From Nocardioides jejuensis (lineage in GTDB: Bacteria > Actinomycetota > Actinomycetes > Propionibacteriales > Nocardioidaceae): a stretch of 64,000 nucleotides of DNA. Under the pieces are notes generated by a model. The model saw nothing but the letters and a program-made list of their open reading frames with translations, searched no databases and was not told the origin of the DNA. Both the position numbers and the translations under genes were made by a program. Positions 17,809 to 26,879 of the stretch are shown here, piece after piece. Position 1 is the first letter of the stretch. Each line of letters starts with the position of its first letter. The stretch is from assembly GCF_004337475.1 (NCBI RefSeq), contig NZ_SJZJ01000015.1:1-64000 (forward strand). The letters run 5' to 3'.

Positions 17809-18528
17809 ATGCCGATGACGAACGCCGAAGCCCACCGCATCGCCCGCGAAGAGGGGGTGAGCGGACCCTTCTACTTCGTCGTCAAGACGGTGGTCGGACT
17901 CGTCTTCCGCTTGCTGTGCGGCTTCACCGTGCGAGGCAAGGAGAACGTCCCGAAGAAGGGCCCGATCGTGATCGTGCCCAACCACAAGAGCTTCTGGGAC
18001 CCGTTCTTCGTGGCTCTCGTCCTGCGACGCCCGGTGCACTTCATGGGCAAGGCGGAGTACGCCGAGGGCCGCTGGGCGAAGTACTTCCTCGCGCTCGGCT
18101 ACTTCCCGGTGCGGCGCGGCGAGTCGGACGCTGACGCGCTCGAGACCGCTCGCGCGATCCTCGCTCGGGGTGACGCGCTCGCGCTCTTCCCCGAGGGCAC
18201 CCGTGTGCGTGGCGACGACCTCGGTGCGCCCAAGCGCGGAGCAGCGCGGCTGGCGATTGAAGCCGGTGCGCCGCTGGTGCCGGCCACGATCACCGGCACC
18301 GAGAAGCGTCGGTGGCCGCTGCCCCGCAAGGTCACGCTGACCTTCGGTGAGCCGGTCTCCGTCGCCGACCTCGAGGCCACGCCGGAAGACGCCGCCACGG
18401 CGATCGGCCGGGCCTGGCCCCAGGTGTCGGACGAGTACACGCGCTGGCAGAACCGTCCGGGCGCGATTGCGGCGGCCGCCGCGGCTGTGGGCCTGGGCGC
18501 GTGGGCGATCCGCCGCCGCATGCGCTGA
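17809..18528 (+). CDS. Lysophospholipid/1-acylglycerol-3-phosphate acyltransferase (PlsC-like)
   Basis: A 239-aa acyltransferase with a hydrophobic N-terminal helix (FVVKTVVGLVFRLLCGF). It has the catalytic NHxxxxD motif (NHKSFWD, about residue 63), the substrate motif FPEGTR and the PLVPATI block, followed by a hydrophobic C-terminal stretch. It acylates a lysophospholipid or related acceptor at the inner membrane. The start is ATG 17809, with another ATG two codons later equally possible. Its stop overlaps the next ATG by one base (TGATG). Confidence 0.88.
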   Translation: MPMTNAEAHRIAREEGVSGPFYFVVKTVVGLVFRLLCGFTVRGKENVPKKGPIVIVPNHKSFWDPFFVALVLRRPVHFMGKAEYAEGRWAKYFLALGYFPVRRGESDADALETARAILARGDALALFPEGTRVRGDDLGAPKRGAARLAIEAGAPLVPATITGTEKRRWPLPRKVTLTFGEPVSVADLEATPEDAATAIGRAWPQVSDEYTRWQNRPGAIAAAAAAVGLGAWAIRRRMR

Positions 18529-19205
18529 TGTCCGACCTGTTCGTCCTCGAGCTGGACGGGCTGCAGCAGTCCGCGGTCGATCCGCAGGACCCCACGCGGC
18601 TGGTCTTCGACTACGTCCGTCGCATCGGCGACCTGATCGACGCGATGCCGGAGGGTCCGCTGCGCGTGCTCCACGTCGGCGGTGCCGCCATGACCCTGCC
18701 ACGGTACGTCGCGGCCACACGCCCGCGGTCGCCCCAGATCGTGCTCGAGCCCAACGAGGCCGTGCTCGCTCGCGTGGCCGACGAGATGCCGCTGCCCCCA
18801 CGGTCCGGGATCGAGGTCCGGGTGGTCGACGGGCAGACCGGGATCGCACAGATCCGGCCGGCGTCACAGGATCTGGTCGTGCTCGATGCGTTCGACGGTG
18901 GCGTCGTGCCCGAGGCGCTGACGTCGGCTCCGTGGATCCGCCAGGTGCGCGAGGTCCTGACTCCGCGCGGCGTGTTCGTGGCCAACATCGTCGACCGGCC
19001 GCCGTACCCGCGGATCCGGCCGTTCATCGCGGCGGCGCGTGACCTGGGCGGCCTGATGGTCGCGGTCGAGCCGGCCACCATGAAGGGGCGTCGCGAGGGC
19101 AACATGCTCATCGCGTGTGGTGCCGTGCCGACGGGAGCGTTCGACGACGGGTCGACGGACTTCCGGGTGTTCCGGGGCCAGGCGGTCGTCGACGCGTTCG
19201 GGTGA
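18528..19205 (+). CDS. Spermidine synthase-like methyltransferase-fold protein
   Basis: A 225-aa Rossmann-fold protein with a glycine-rich loop LHVGGAAMTLPRY, an acidic QIVLEPNEAV at the end of beta-2 and DLVVLDAFDGGVVPEAL. This is the pattern of the spermidine/spermine synthase family (fused MFS/spermidine synthases and their free-standing actinobacterial relatives). The substrate is unknown, and true polyamine synthesis is not supported by any neighbouring gene. It is translationally coupled to the acyltransferase and converges on the FetB-like gene with only 10 bp between. Confidence 0.75.
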   Translation: MSDLFVLELDGLQQSAVDPQDPTRLVFDYVRRIGDLIDAMPEGPLRVLHVGGAAMTLPRYVAATRPRSPQIVLEPNEAVLARVADEMPLPPRSGIEVRVVDGQTGIAQIRPASQDLVVLDAFDGGVVPEALTSAPWIRQVREVLTPRGVFVANIVDRPPYPRIRPFIAAARDLGGLMVAVEPATMKGRREGNMLIACGAVPTGAFDDGSTDFRVFRGQAVVDAFG

Positions 19206-19215
19206 CGGGTTCAGG

Positions 19216-19947
19216 TCACTCGACGAAGACGTAGCGGCTGCGTGACGCCTGCAGGGTGACGGCGAGCGCCGTGACGAGCATGGCGAGGCCGATCGACGCC
19301 AGGACCACCAGCTGGAAGCGCGCTGCCTCGGCCGGTGGAGCACCGGCGAACAGGGCTCCGACGAACGCGCCGGGCAGCGTGACCAGCCCCGTGGCCCGGG
19401 TCTGGTCGAGGTTGGGCAGGAGCGACTCGGCGACGGCGGTGCGCAGGATGTCGTCGTACGCCCGGCGGGGTGTGGCCCCCAGTGCCAGCCAGCCCTCGAC
19501 CTCGCCCCGGCGTACGGCGGCGTCGTGGGCAAAGCGGCGGCCGGCCAGGGTCGAGGCGCTCATCGCGTTGCCGATGACGATGCTGCTCAGGGCGATGACG
19601 TGGCGTGCGTCGAACGGCACCAGCCGCATCCCGAGAGCGAGCGTCAGCGCGATGGCAGCGCCGGCCACGACGGAGATCGCGGCATGGCGCCGACCGTGCG
19701 GGATGGTGCGGATCCGGCCACCGGCGACGGCAGAGGCCGTCAGCAGCATCAGGGCGATGAACGCCGCAGCCGTTGCCGGCGCGGACAGCACGCCCTTGAG
19801 CAGCAGCGCGATGATCGTGAGCTGGAGGGCGGCCCGGGCCAGCGCGACCACCGGCTGCCAGCCGATCGAGATCCGGAACGCCCGCGCGACGGCGGCGGTC
19901 GCCGCGGCGACCACCACCAGAGCCGCCGCGAACCAGACCGTCGTCAT
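19216..19947 (-). CDS. FetB/UPF0014-family ABC permease
   Basis: A 243-aa membrane protein with seven or so hydrophobic segments, containing the UPF0014 signatures SSIVIGNAMSASTLAGRR and LPNLDQTRATGLVTLPGAFVGALFAGA. In E. coli the FetB family works with the ATPase FetA to export iron. No ATPase gene lies next to it here, so the partner must be elsewhere or is missing. It is separated by 9 bp from the upstream Dabb gene and probably cotranscribed with it. Confidence 0.8.
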   Translation of the reverse strand: MTTVWFAAALVVVAAATAAVARAFRISIGWQPVVALARAALQLTIIALLLKGVLSAPATAAAFIALMLLTASAVAGGRIRTIPHGRRHAAISVVAGAAIALTLALGMRLVPFDARHVIALSSIVIGNAMSASTLAGRRFAHDAAVRRGEVEGWLALGATPRRAYDDILRTAVAESLLPNLDQTRATGLVTLPGAFVGALFAGAPPAEAARFQLVVLASIGLAMLVTALAVTLQASRSRYVFVE

Positions 19948-19956
19948 CGGCAGCGA

Positions 19957-20244
19957 TCAGGCGTCGTAGGTGTAGTCGAGGACGTGGCGCTCGGAGCGGA
20001 GGGCGCCGAGCTGCGCGGCGACCTCGCGGTGCACGGGGTGCTCCTGGTATGCGGCCAGCGCGGCTTCGTCGGCGAAGCGGGAGACCAGGACGACGTCGGC
20101 GGACGCCTCCAGACCGTCGGCGCGGATGCCGACCTGGAACTCCAGGGTGCCCGGGACGAGGTCGCCGCAGCGGTCCAGTGCCGCCTTGAACGCCGGCGCG
20201 TCAGCCGGGTCCTTGAGGCTCCACATCACGACATGACCGATCAC
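19957..20244 (-). CDS. Dabb (stress-responsive A/B barrel) domain protein
   Basis: A 95-aa protein covering one ferredoxin-like alpha/beta barrel domain: MIGHVVMWSLKD, then a central LVSRFADEAALAAYQEHPVH and the C-terminal LDYTYDA. Dabb proteins usually form dimers; roles range from stress response to small-molecule cyclisation. The GTG start at 20244 has AAGGAG upstream. Genomic context gives no substrate. Confidence 0.85.
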   Translation of the reverse strand: MIGHVVMWSLKDPADAPAFKAALDRCGDLVPGTLEFQVGIRADGLEASADVVLVSRFADEAALAAYQEHPVHREVAAQLGALRSERHVLDYTYDA

Positions 20245-20379
20245 GTACTGCTCCTTCGCGCTGCCTGTCCACCGGGTCGCCCCACGCTAGCCCCCGGCGT
20301 ACGACGACGCGCGCCGCGGCGACTGGGATCGGACGCGTTTGCGGTGCATGATGTGGATCACACCTCCGTCACCCATGCG

Positions 20380-20393
20380 GTGGTGCACACCAC
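20380..20393. promoter_or_regulatory. Palindrome GTGGTG-CA-CACCAC upstream of the amino acid dehydrogenase
   Basis: A 6-bp inverted repeat with a 2-bp centre lies 78 bp ahead of the GTG start at 20471. It could be an operator for the dehydrogenase-oxidoreductase operon. No promoter hexamers are obvious and no regulator gene is adjacent, so this is weak evidence. Confidence 0.3.
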
Positions 20394-20470
20394 GGGGCGG
20401 TCCCACCCGGGCCGCCCGCCCCACTCCGGTCGGACCACTCGCGCCGCCCGGCCCACCTGAGGAGCCATCC

Positions 20471-21583
20471 GTGTCCACAGCCGTTGCACCCGTCGCCACG
20501 AGCGCGCCGAGTCGTCCCGCAGGTCTGGTCTTCGACCGCACCGACGAGCTCGCCACCGCCGCCCACGAGCAGGTCGTCTTCTGTCACGACCGCGCCACCG
20601 GCCTCCGCGCGATCATCGCCCTCCACGACACCACGCTCGGTCCCGCGCTCGGCGGCACCCGGATCAAGGCCTACGCCTCCGAGGCCGATGCGCTCACCGA
20701 CGTCCTGCGCCTCTCGCAGGGCATGACGGCGAAGTCCGCTGCTGCGGGCATGGACCTCGGCGGTGGCAAGGCGGTGATCATCGGCGACCCGTCGGTGATC
20801 AAGACGCGTGAGCTGCTGCTGGCATACGGCCGCTTCGTCGACAGCCTCGGCGGTCGCTACGTGACCGCGGCCGACATCGGCTCGACGGCGGACGACCTCG
20901 ACATCGTGGCTGAGTCGACCCGGTGGGTCGTCGGCAAGAACAAGGGCGGGTCGGGCGACAGCGGCTACTCCACGGCGTACGGCGTGTTCTGCGCGATGCG
21001 GGCGGCCGCCGAGCGGCGCTTCGGTCCGTCCGGGCTGTCGGGTCGCACGGTCGGCGTCGAGGGAGTCGGCAAGGTCGGCTCCCGCCTGGTCAGCCTGCTC
21101 GCCGCCGCCGGGGTGGAGCGGATCCTCGTCTCCGACCCGTACGCCGCGGCCACCGCGGCGCTCGCCGCGAACCTGGCCCACGTCGAGGTCGTGCCATCGG
21201 TCATCGATGCCGCCGTCGACGTCTACGCACCGTGCGCCCTCGGCGCGACGCTGACGCCGTCCAGCGTCGCTGCGCTGCGCGCGCCGGTGGTCTGCGGAGC
21301 CGCCAACAACCAGCTCCTCACGCACGACGTCGCCGACCTGATGCACGCGCGCGGAATCCTGTGGGTCCCCGACTACGTCGCCAACGCCGGCGGTGTCGTG
21401 CAGGTCGGTGGCGAGCTCTACGGCCAGTCGCACGAGGAGGTGGAGGCAAAGATCGCGGCGATCGGCCACACCACGGAGGAGATCCTGCGCACCGCCGACG
21501 ACCTCGGCATCACGACGTCCGCCGCCGCTGACGCGATCGTCGAGGCCCGCCTCGCCGCCCGTCGCTCGGAGCTGGGTCGGTGA
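20471..21583 (+). CDS. Glu/Leu/Phe/Val dehydrogenase (valine/leucine dehydrogenase type)
   Basis: A 370-aa NAD-dependent amino acid dehydrogenase. It has the GGTRI segment, the catalytic Lys region GMTAKSAAAGMDLGGGKAVI, TAADIGS and the Rossmann GVEGVGKVGSRL. The length fits Streptomyces valine dehydrogenases (about 364 aa). It deaminates branched-chain amino acids to 2-oxo acids. The GTG start at 20471 has AGGAG 6-7 nt upstream; upstream in-frame codons lack a site. The next gene starts within its stop (GTGA), pairing deamination with 2-oxoacid oxidation. Confidence 0.88.
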   Translation: MSTAVAPVATSAPSRPAGLVFDRTDELATAAHEQVVFCHDRATGLRAIIALHDTTLGPALGGTRIKAYASEADALTDVLRLSQGMTAKSAAAGMDLGGGKAVIIGDPSVIKTRELLLAYGRFVDSLGGRYVTAADIGSTADDLDIVAESTRWVVGKNKGGSGDSGYSTAYGVFCAMRAAAERRFGPSGLSGRTVGVEGVGKVGSRLVSLLAAAGVERILVSDPYAAATAALAANLAHVEVVPSVIDAAVDVYAPCALGATLTPSSVAALRAPVVCGAANNQLLTHDVADLMHARGILWVPDYVANAGGVVQVGGELYGQSHEEVEAKIAAIGHTTEEILRTADDLGITTSAAADAIVEARLAARRSELGR

Positions 21584-24500
21584 CCGCGGTCTTCGAGCCG
21601 GGCACCGTCTTCGAGGGCTACGACCTCGCTGACCGCTACCGTGCCGGCGCCGGTCCTGTCCTGCTGACCGGCGTCCAGGCGATCGCCCGGATGCTCGTCG
21701 AGCAGCGCGCCCTCGATCGTCGTCGCGGTCTTCGCACCGGCCTCTTCATCTCCGGCTATCCGGGCAGCCCGCTCGGCGGGCTCGACCAGCTGCTGCTCAA
21801 GATGCCGCAGGAGGTGGCCGACAACGACATCACCGTGGTGCCCGGCCTCAACGAGGAGCTCGCGGCGACGGCCGTCTGGGGCACGCAGTCCGCGGCCACG
21901 CTCGACACCGACCGCTACGACGGGGTCACCGGCGTCTGGTTCGGCAAGGGCCCGGGCGTTGACCGCGCCTGCGACGCGATCCGTCACCTGAACATGTACG
22001 GCGGCCACCCGCAGGGCGGTGTCCTCATGCTCGTGGGCGACGATCCGGCGGCGAAGTCGTCGACGGTCCCGGCCGTGAGCGAGCGGACGCTGGCCACCCT
22101 CGGCGTACCCGTGCTGTTTCCGCGCAACGCAGCCGAGATCGTCGAGCTCGGGCTGCACGGCATCGCGATGTCGCGTGCCACCGGCTGTGTCGTCGCGCTC
22201 AAGGTGGTCGCCGACGTTGCCGACGGTGCGTGGGTGGTCGACGGCAGCACGTCGACGATCGATCCGGCTCCTGCGCCGATCGCGTGGCAGGGCAGCCCCT
22301 GGACCTACGAGCCGACGAAGATCGAGCTCTACCCCGACCGGATCGTCGGCGCGGAGGCGAAGCTCTACGGCCCGCGGATGGCAGCCGTGAAGGCGTACGC
22401 AGCCGCGAACCACCTCAACCGGATCGAGCTCCCTGCCCCCGGGGCCAGGCTCGGCATCGTCGCCGCCGGCAGCTGCCACGACTCGCTGCGCCAGGCGCTC
22501 GCCGACCTCGGGGCCTCCGACGAGGCACTCGAGCAGGCCGGCATCCGCGTGCTCCGGATGGGCATGATGTGGCCGATCGAGCCGACCATCATCGACACCT
22601 TCGTGGACGGGCTCGACGAGGTGCTGGTCGTCGAGGACAAGACCCCGTTCCTCGAGCAGGGCATCCGTGAGCTGCTCTACGGCCGCCCCGATGCCCCGCG
22701 CATCCTCGGCAAGAACGACGAGAAGGGTGTGCCCCTCGTCCCGTACGACGGCGAGCTCACCGCCGGTCGACTGCTCACTCCGCTGCGACGGGTCCTGCGC
22801 GACCGGATGCCGCTGGCGCCCGAGCCGCCAACCCGGATCGACCTGCCGCTGCTGAGCACCAGCCGGACGCCGTACTTCTGCAGCGGGTGTCCGCACAACC
22901 GCTCGACGGCGCTGCCGGAGGGTTCGGTCGGTGGCGGCGGTATCGGCTGCCACACGCTGGTGACGATCTCGCAGCGCTCGGACAGTGCGGTCCTGGGCGT
23001 GACCCAGATGGGTGGCGAAGGTGCGCAGTGGATCGGTCAGGCGCCGTACGCCAAGGCCGAGCACATGTTCCAGAACGTCGGCGACGGCACGTTCTTCCAC
23101 TCCGCCCAGCTGGCTGTGCAGGCGTGTGTCGCGGCGGGCGTCGACATCACCTACAAGCTGCTGCACAACGACGTGGTCGCGATGACCGGCGCGCAGGACC
23201 CGCAGGGCCGCTTCGCCATCGCGAAGCTGACGCACAACCTGGTCAACGAGGGCGTCGCCAAGGTGATCATCTGCGCCGACGAGCCGCAGCGCTACCGCCG
23301 CCGTGACCTGGCCAAGGGCGTGGAGCTGTGGCACCGCGACCGGCTCGACGAGGCGCAGAAGGTCTTGCGCGAGATCAAGGGCACGACGGTCCTCGTCTAC
23401 GACCAGCACTGCGCTGCCGATGCCCGTCGCCAGCGCAAGCGGGGCACGCTCGCTCCCCGGACGAAGCGCGTGGTCATCAACGAGGCGGTCTGCGAGGGCT
23501 GCGGCGACTGCGGCGTGAAGAGCAACTGCCTCTCGGTCCAGCCCGTCGAGACGGAGCTGGGGCGCAAGACGCGCATCGACCAGACCGGGTGCAACACCGA
23601 CTACACCTGCGTGCAGGGCGAGTGCCCGTCGTTCGTGACGGTGGAGACGGACCCGACGGCGAAGGTGGCCCGGAGGAGGGCTCCCGAGCCGCCGTCGGTC
23701 ACCGACCCGGTGGCAGCGCCGCTGGACCGCACATGGAGCGTCTTCATGGCCGGCATCGGCGGCACCGGCATCGTCACGGTCAACCAGGTCCTCGCGACCG
23801 CCGCGCTGCGTGCCGGCCTCGGTGTCGAGTCGCTCGACCAGGTCGGGATGAGTCAGAAGGCCGGGCCGGTCACCGGTCACCTGCGGTTCGGCCCCGGCAC
23901 GCTGGAGCCGTCGAACCGCGTCACGCCCGGTGAGGCCGATGCGGTGCTCGGCTTCGACCTGCTGACCCTCGCCGAGGGCCGCAACCTGCAGTACGCCGAC
24001 GCGTCGCGCACGCTCGCCGTCGTCTCGACAAGCCGGACGCCCACGGGGCCGATGGTCTACGACAAGACACTGGAGCACCCGGGGGAGTCGGGTCTCCTCG
24101 AGCGCGTTGACGGCGTGGCCGCGGCGGTGTGGTCGTTCGATGCGATCAAGGCGGCGGAGGTGCTCTTCGGCAGCAACGCGGCGGCGAACTTCCTGCTCGT
24201 CGGTGCCGCCTTCCAGAGCGGCGCGCTCCCGATCCCGGCGTCCGCGATCGAGGAGGCGATCGGCATCAACGGTGTGGCGGTGAAGGCCAACGTCGCCGCC
24301 TTCCGCTGGGGCCGGGTCGCGGTCTCCGACCCGCAGGCCTTTGCTGCGGCGACCGCCAAGCCGGGGGAGCGGGTGCGGGCAGTCGACGTTCCCGGGCTGC
24401 GCGAGGCGGCCGTGACCGGTGAGGTCCGCTCGCTCGTCGTGGATCGTGCGGCGCGGCTCGTCGACTTCCAGTCGGCCGCTCTCGCTGCCGACTACGTGTC

Positions 24501-25038
24501 GCTCGTCGACTCCGTCTGGACGGCCGAGCGGGCGGTCACCGAGGACACGCGGCTGTCCGACGCGGTGGCGCGTCACCTCTTCCAGCTGACCGCCTACAAG
24601 GACGAGTACGAGGTGGCGCGCATGCTGACCTCACCCGAGGCCCGCGCCGCCGTCGCGGAGCAGGTGCCGGGTGGTGCGCAGGTGACCTTCAACCTGCGGC
24701 CGCCGGCGTTCGCGTGGTTCCTGAAGGAGCGCAAGATGGCGTTCGGTCCGCGGTGGCACTGGCTGCTGCGGCTGCTCGCCACGCTCAAGGTGCTGCGTGG
24801 CACGGCGTTCGACCCCTTCGGTCGGGCGCACGTACGCCGCACGGAGCGGGCCATGCGTGACCACTACCGATCCCTGGTGGCCGGCCTGGCTGGCGGTCTG
24901 AGTGCCGACGGCTACGAGCGGGCGGTCCGGCTGGCGGCGTTGCCCGACGTGGTCCGTGGCTACGAGTCGGTCAAGCTCCGCAACGTCGAGCTCTACCGGG
25001 GCCTGCTCGAGGCTGAGGGGGAGCGACCGACGTTCTGA
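21580..25038 (+). CDS. Indolepyruvate:ferredoxin oxidoreductase, single-chain
   Basis: A 1152-aa fused 2-oxoacid:ferredoxin oxidoreductase. The N-terminal part has a pyrimidine-binding domain (GYPGSPLGGLDQ). The middle TPP domain has GGGIGCHT, GDGTFFHS and LLHNDVVAMTGAQ. Clustered cysteines C638, C641, C644 and C650, followed by further Cys to about 687, fit a [4Fe-4S] site. The C-terminal gamma-like domain begins FMAGIGGTGIVTVNQVL. It converts aryl or branched 2-oxo acids to acyl-CoA, reducing ferredoxin. The GTG start overlaps the dehydrogenase stop. Confidence 0.93.
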   Translation: MTAVFEPGTVFEGYDLADRYRAGAGPVLLTGVQAIARMLVEQRALDRRRGLRTGLFISGYPGSPLGGLDQLLLKMPQEVADNDITVVPGLNEELAATAVWGTQSAATLDTDRYDGVTGVWFGKGPGVDRACDAIRHLNMYGGHPQGGVLMLVGDDPAAKSSTVPAVSERTLATLGVPVLFPRNAAEIVELGLHGIAMSRATGCVVALKVVADVADGAWVVDGSTSTIDPAPAPIAWQGSPWTYEPTKIELYPDRIVGAEAKLYGPRMAAVKAYAAANHLNRIELPAPGARLGIVAAGSCHDSLRQALADLGASDEALEQAGIRVLRMGMMWPIEPTIIDTFVDGLDEVLVVEDKTPFLEQGIRELLYGRPDAPRILGKNDEKGVPLVPYDGELTAGRLLTPLRRVLRDRMPLAPEPPTRIDLPLLSTSRTPYFCSGCPHNRSTALPEGSVGGGGIGCHTLVTISQRSDSAVLGVTQMGGEGAQWIGQAPYAKAEHMFQNVGDGTFFHSAQLAVQACVAAGVDITYKLLHNDVVAMTGAQDPQGRFAIAKLTHNLVNEGVAKVIICADEPQRYRRRDLAKGVELWHRDRLDEAQKVLREIKGTTVLVYDQHCAADARRQRKRGTLAPRTKRVVINEAVCEGCGDCGVKSNCLSVQPVETELGRKTRIDQTGCNTDYTCVQGECPSFVTVETDPTAKVARRRAPEPPSVTDPVAAPLDRTWSVFMAGIGGTGIVTVNQVLATAALRAGLGVESLDQVGMSQKAGPVTGHLRFGPGTLEPSNRVTPGEADAVLGFDLLTLAEGRNLQYADASRTLAVVSTSRTPTGPMVYDKTLEHPGESGLLERVDGVAAAVWSFDAIKAAEVLFGSNAAANFLLVGAAFQSGALPIPASAIEEAIGINGVAVKANVAAFRWGRVAVSDPQAFAAATAKPGERVRAVDVPGLREAAVTGEVRSLVVDRAARLVDFQSAALAADYVSLVDSVWTAERAVTEDTRLSDAVARHLFQLTAYKDEYEVARMLTSPEARAAVAEQVPGGAQVTFNLRPPAFAWFLKERKMAFGPRWHWLLRLLATLKVLRGTAFDPFGRAHVRRTERAMRDHYRSLVAGLAGGLSADGYERAVRLAALPDVVRGYESVKLRNVELYRGLLEAEGERPTF

Positions 25039-25059
25039 GCGGGGCGCGCGGCCCCGCTC
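25037..25059 (+). terminator. GC-rich hairpin at the oxidoreductase stop codon
   Basis: A 9-bp perfect stem (25037-25045 / 25051-25059) with a 5-nt loop starts inside the TGA stop of the indolepyruvate oxidoreductase gene. It is a probable intrinsic terminator without T tract. Confidence 0.65.
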
Positions 25060-25068
25060 GGGACTGGA

Positions 25069-25128
25069 CAACCATGTTGGCGCACTCTGCGGAGGTAGTG
25101 ACGTCCGCAGAGTGCGCCGACGTGGTTG
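25069..25128. repeat. Long 25-bp inverted repeat between convergent genes
   Basis: Arms 25069-25093 and 25104-25128 match at 23 of 25 positions (inner 15 bp perfect) around a 10-nt loop. The two mismatches are T/C changes, which would still pair as G-U in one RNA strand. A fragment of one arm (GCAGAGTG) follows again at about 25127. It could be a bidirectional terminator for the two convergent genes or a copy of a dispersed REP-like palindrome. Confidence 0.7.
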
Positions 25129-25150
25129 CAGAGTGGGCGCGGCGCCAGCG

Positions 25151-26821
25151 TCAGCCGACCGCTGGCAGCCGCAGCTCGGCCGGAGCCCCAGCCGGCACCG
25201 CGGGCGACAGCGGAGCGACCGGCGCCACCCGCGCGTACGCCGACCCCAGCGACGGCCGCGGGTCCGCCTCGCCCTTGTTGGGCCAGAACGCCATGGCCCG
25301 CTCGGCCTGCGCAGTGATCGTGAGCGACGGGTTCACGCCCAGGTTGGCGGTGATCGCGGAGCCGTCGGCAACGTGCAGGCCGGGGTGGCCGTAGATCCGC
25401 TGCCAGGGGTCGATGACTCCGGTCGCGGGGGAGTCACCGATGGTCGCGCCGCCGATGTAGTGCGCAGTCGCCGGGATGTTGAAGAGGTCGGTCATGACCG
25501 CACTCGTGACACCGTCGGCCTTCTTGGCGTACTCGCGGGCGATGTCGTGGGCGACGGGGATCCAGTCGGGGTTCGGCTCGCCCGTGCCTTGCTTCGTGCG
25601 CAGTCGCCCGCCCCGGAGGTACGACGTCAGGGAGTTGTCGAGCGACTGCATCACGAGGAGAACGACGGTGCGGTCGGCGGCCTTGCGGAGGTCGAACGCG
25701 CGCAGTGACTGCAGCGGGTGGAGCAGCAGGAAGGCGAGGAAGCGCAGGAAGCGGAACGGTCCGCCGTCGATCATCGGGACGGCCTGCGCGTACATCGCGT
25801 TCTGACCGGAGCCGTAGGTGACGGTCTCGATGTGCGTCTGCGACTCGGGGTGGATCGAGGAGGTGATCGCGACGCCCTGGGCGAAGTCGTCGCGGCTCTT
25901 GCTGGTGACGCAGAGGATCGCCTCGGAGTTGGAGCGGGTCAGCTCGCCGAGGCGGTCGGAGAGCTGGGGGAGCGAGCCGTCGTCCTTGAGCTTGTGCAGC
26001 AGCTTCTGGGTGCCGAGCGCGGCGGCCGAGAAGACCACCTGCTCGGCGGTGAGCGTGCGGCGCCCCTTGCGCAGCTTGCCGTTGGCGCGTTCGGTGTCGA
26101 CCTCGTAGCCGCCGCCTGCGCGCGGGCGGACCGACGTGACGGTGGTCAGCGCGTGCACCTCGGCGCCGGCCTGCTCGGCCAGGTAGAGGTAGTTGGTGAC
26201 GGTGGTGTTCTTGGCGTTGTGGCGGCAGCCGGTCATGCACTCCGAGCAGTGGATGCAGCCCCGGCGGGCGGGCCCAGCACCGCCGAAGTACGGGTCGGGG
26301 ACCTCCTCGCCCTCGGCGCCCTCGTTGAAGAAGACACCGACGCGCGTGCGGTGGAAGGTGTCGGCCACGCCGCGGTCGCGGGCGATCTCCAGCAGCAGGT
26401 CATCCGCCGGACCGGTGCGCGGGTTCTCCTCCACGCCGAGCATCCGCTCGGCCTGGTCGTAGTACGGCGCCAGCTCGTCGGCCCAGTCCGTGATGTGTGC
26501 CCACGCCTGGTCCTTGTAGAAGTCCGGCAAGGGCTTGTAGAGCGTGTTGCCGTAGATCAGCGAGCCGCCACCGACGCCCGCGCCGCTGAAGACCATGCAC
26601 TTGCCGAGCATGCTGATCCGCTGCGGACCGGTCATGCCCAGGCGCGGCATCCAGATCGACTTGCGCAGGTTCCAGTTGGTCTTCGGGATGTCGTCGGCAG
26701 CCCACCGCCGTCCCGACTCGAGTACGCCGACCCGGTAGCCCTTCTCGGTCAGCCGGAGGGCGGTCACGGAGCCGCCGAAGCCCGAGCCGATGACGAGGAC
26801 GTCGTAGTCGAAGGTGGCCAT
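25151..26821 (-). CDS. GMC oxidoreductase, ChoD/cholesterol oxidase-like
   Basis: A 556-aa FAD-dependent oxidase/dehydrogenase. It has N-terminal GSGFGGSV, a GAGVGGGSLIYGN loop and a cysteine cluster GCIHCSECMTGCRHNAKNT shared with mycobacterial ChoD. The C-terminal part has HYIGGATIGDSPATGVIDP and NLGVNPSLTITAQAERAM. It probably oxidises a hydroxyl group of a sterol-like or other lipid alcohol. ATG 26821 has AGGAG 8 nt upstream and is favoured over an ATG eight codons earlier. A TetR gene lies 58 bp upstream on the same strand. Confidence 0.85.
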   Translation of the reverse strand: MATFDYDVLVIGSGFGGSVTALRLTEKGYRVGVLESGRRWAADDIPKTNWNLRKSIWMPRLGMTGPQRISMLGKCMVFSGAGVGGGSLIYGNTLYKPLPDFYKDQAWAHITDWADELAPYYDQAERMLGVEENPRTGPADDLLLEIARDRGVADTFHRTRVGVFFNEGAEGEEVPDPYFGGAGPARRGCIHCSECMTGCRHNAKNTTVTNYLYLAEQAGAEVHALTTVTSVRPRAGGGYEVDTERANGKLRKGRRTLTAEQVVFSAAALGTQKLLHKLKDDGSLPQLSDRLGELTRSNSEAILCVTSKSRDDFAQGVAITSSIHPESQTHIETVTYGSGQNAMYAQAVPMIDGGPFRFLRFLAFLLLHPLQSLRAFDLRKAADRTVVLLVMQSLDNSLTSYLRGGRLRTKQGTGEPNPDWIPVAHDIAREYAKKADGVTSAVMTDLFNIPATAHYIGGATIGDSPATGVIDPWQRIYGHPGLHVADGSAITANLGVNPSLTITAQAERAMAFWPNKGEADPRPSLGSAYARVAPVAPLSPAVPAGAPAELRLPAVG

Positions 26822-26879
26822 GCGTTGCTCCTGCGGGATCGACACGGGGGATGATCCGCAGCATAGGGCTGCGCAGGGG

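Noticed and set aside
21418..24576. Open frame of 1052 codons on the minus strand
   Set aside because: It lies antisense to the clearly real indolepyruvate oxidoreductase gene and has the Arg/Asp/Gly/Leu-rich composition of a GC-rich shadow frame, with no recognisable domain.
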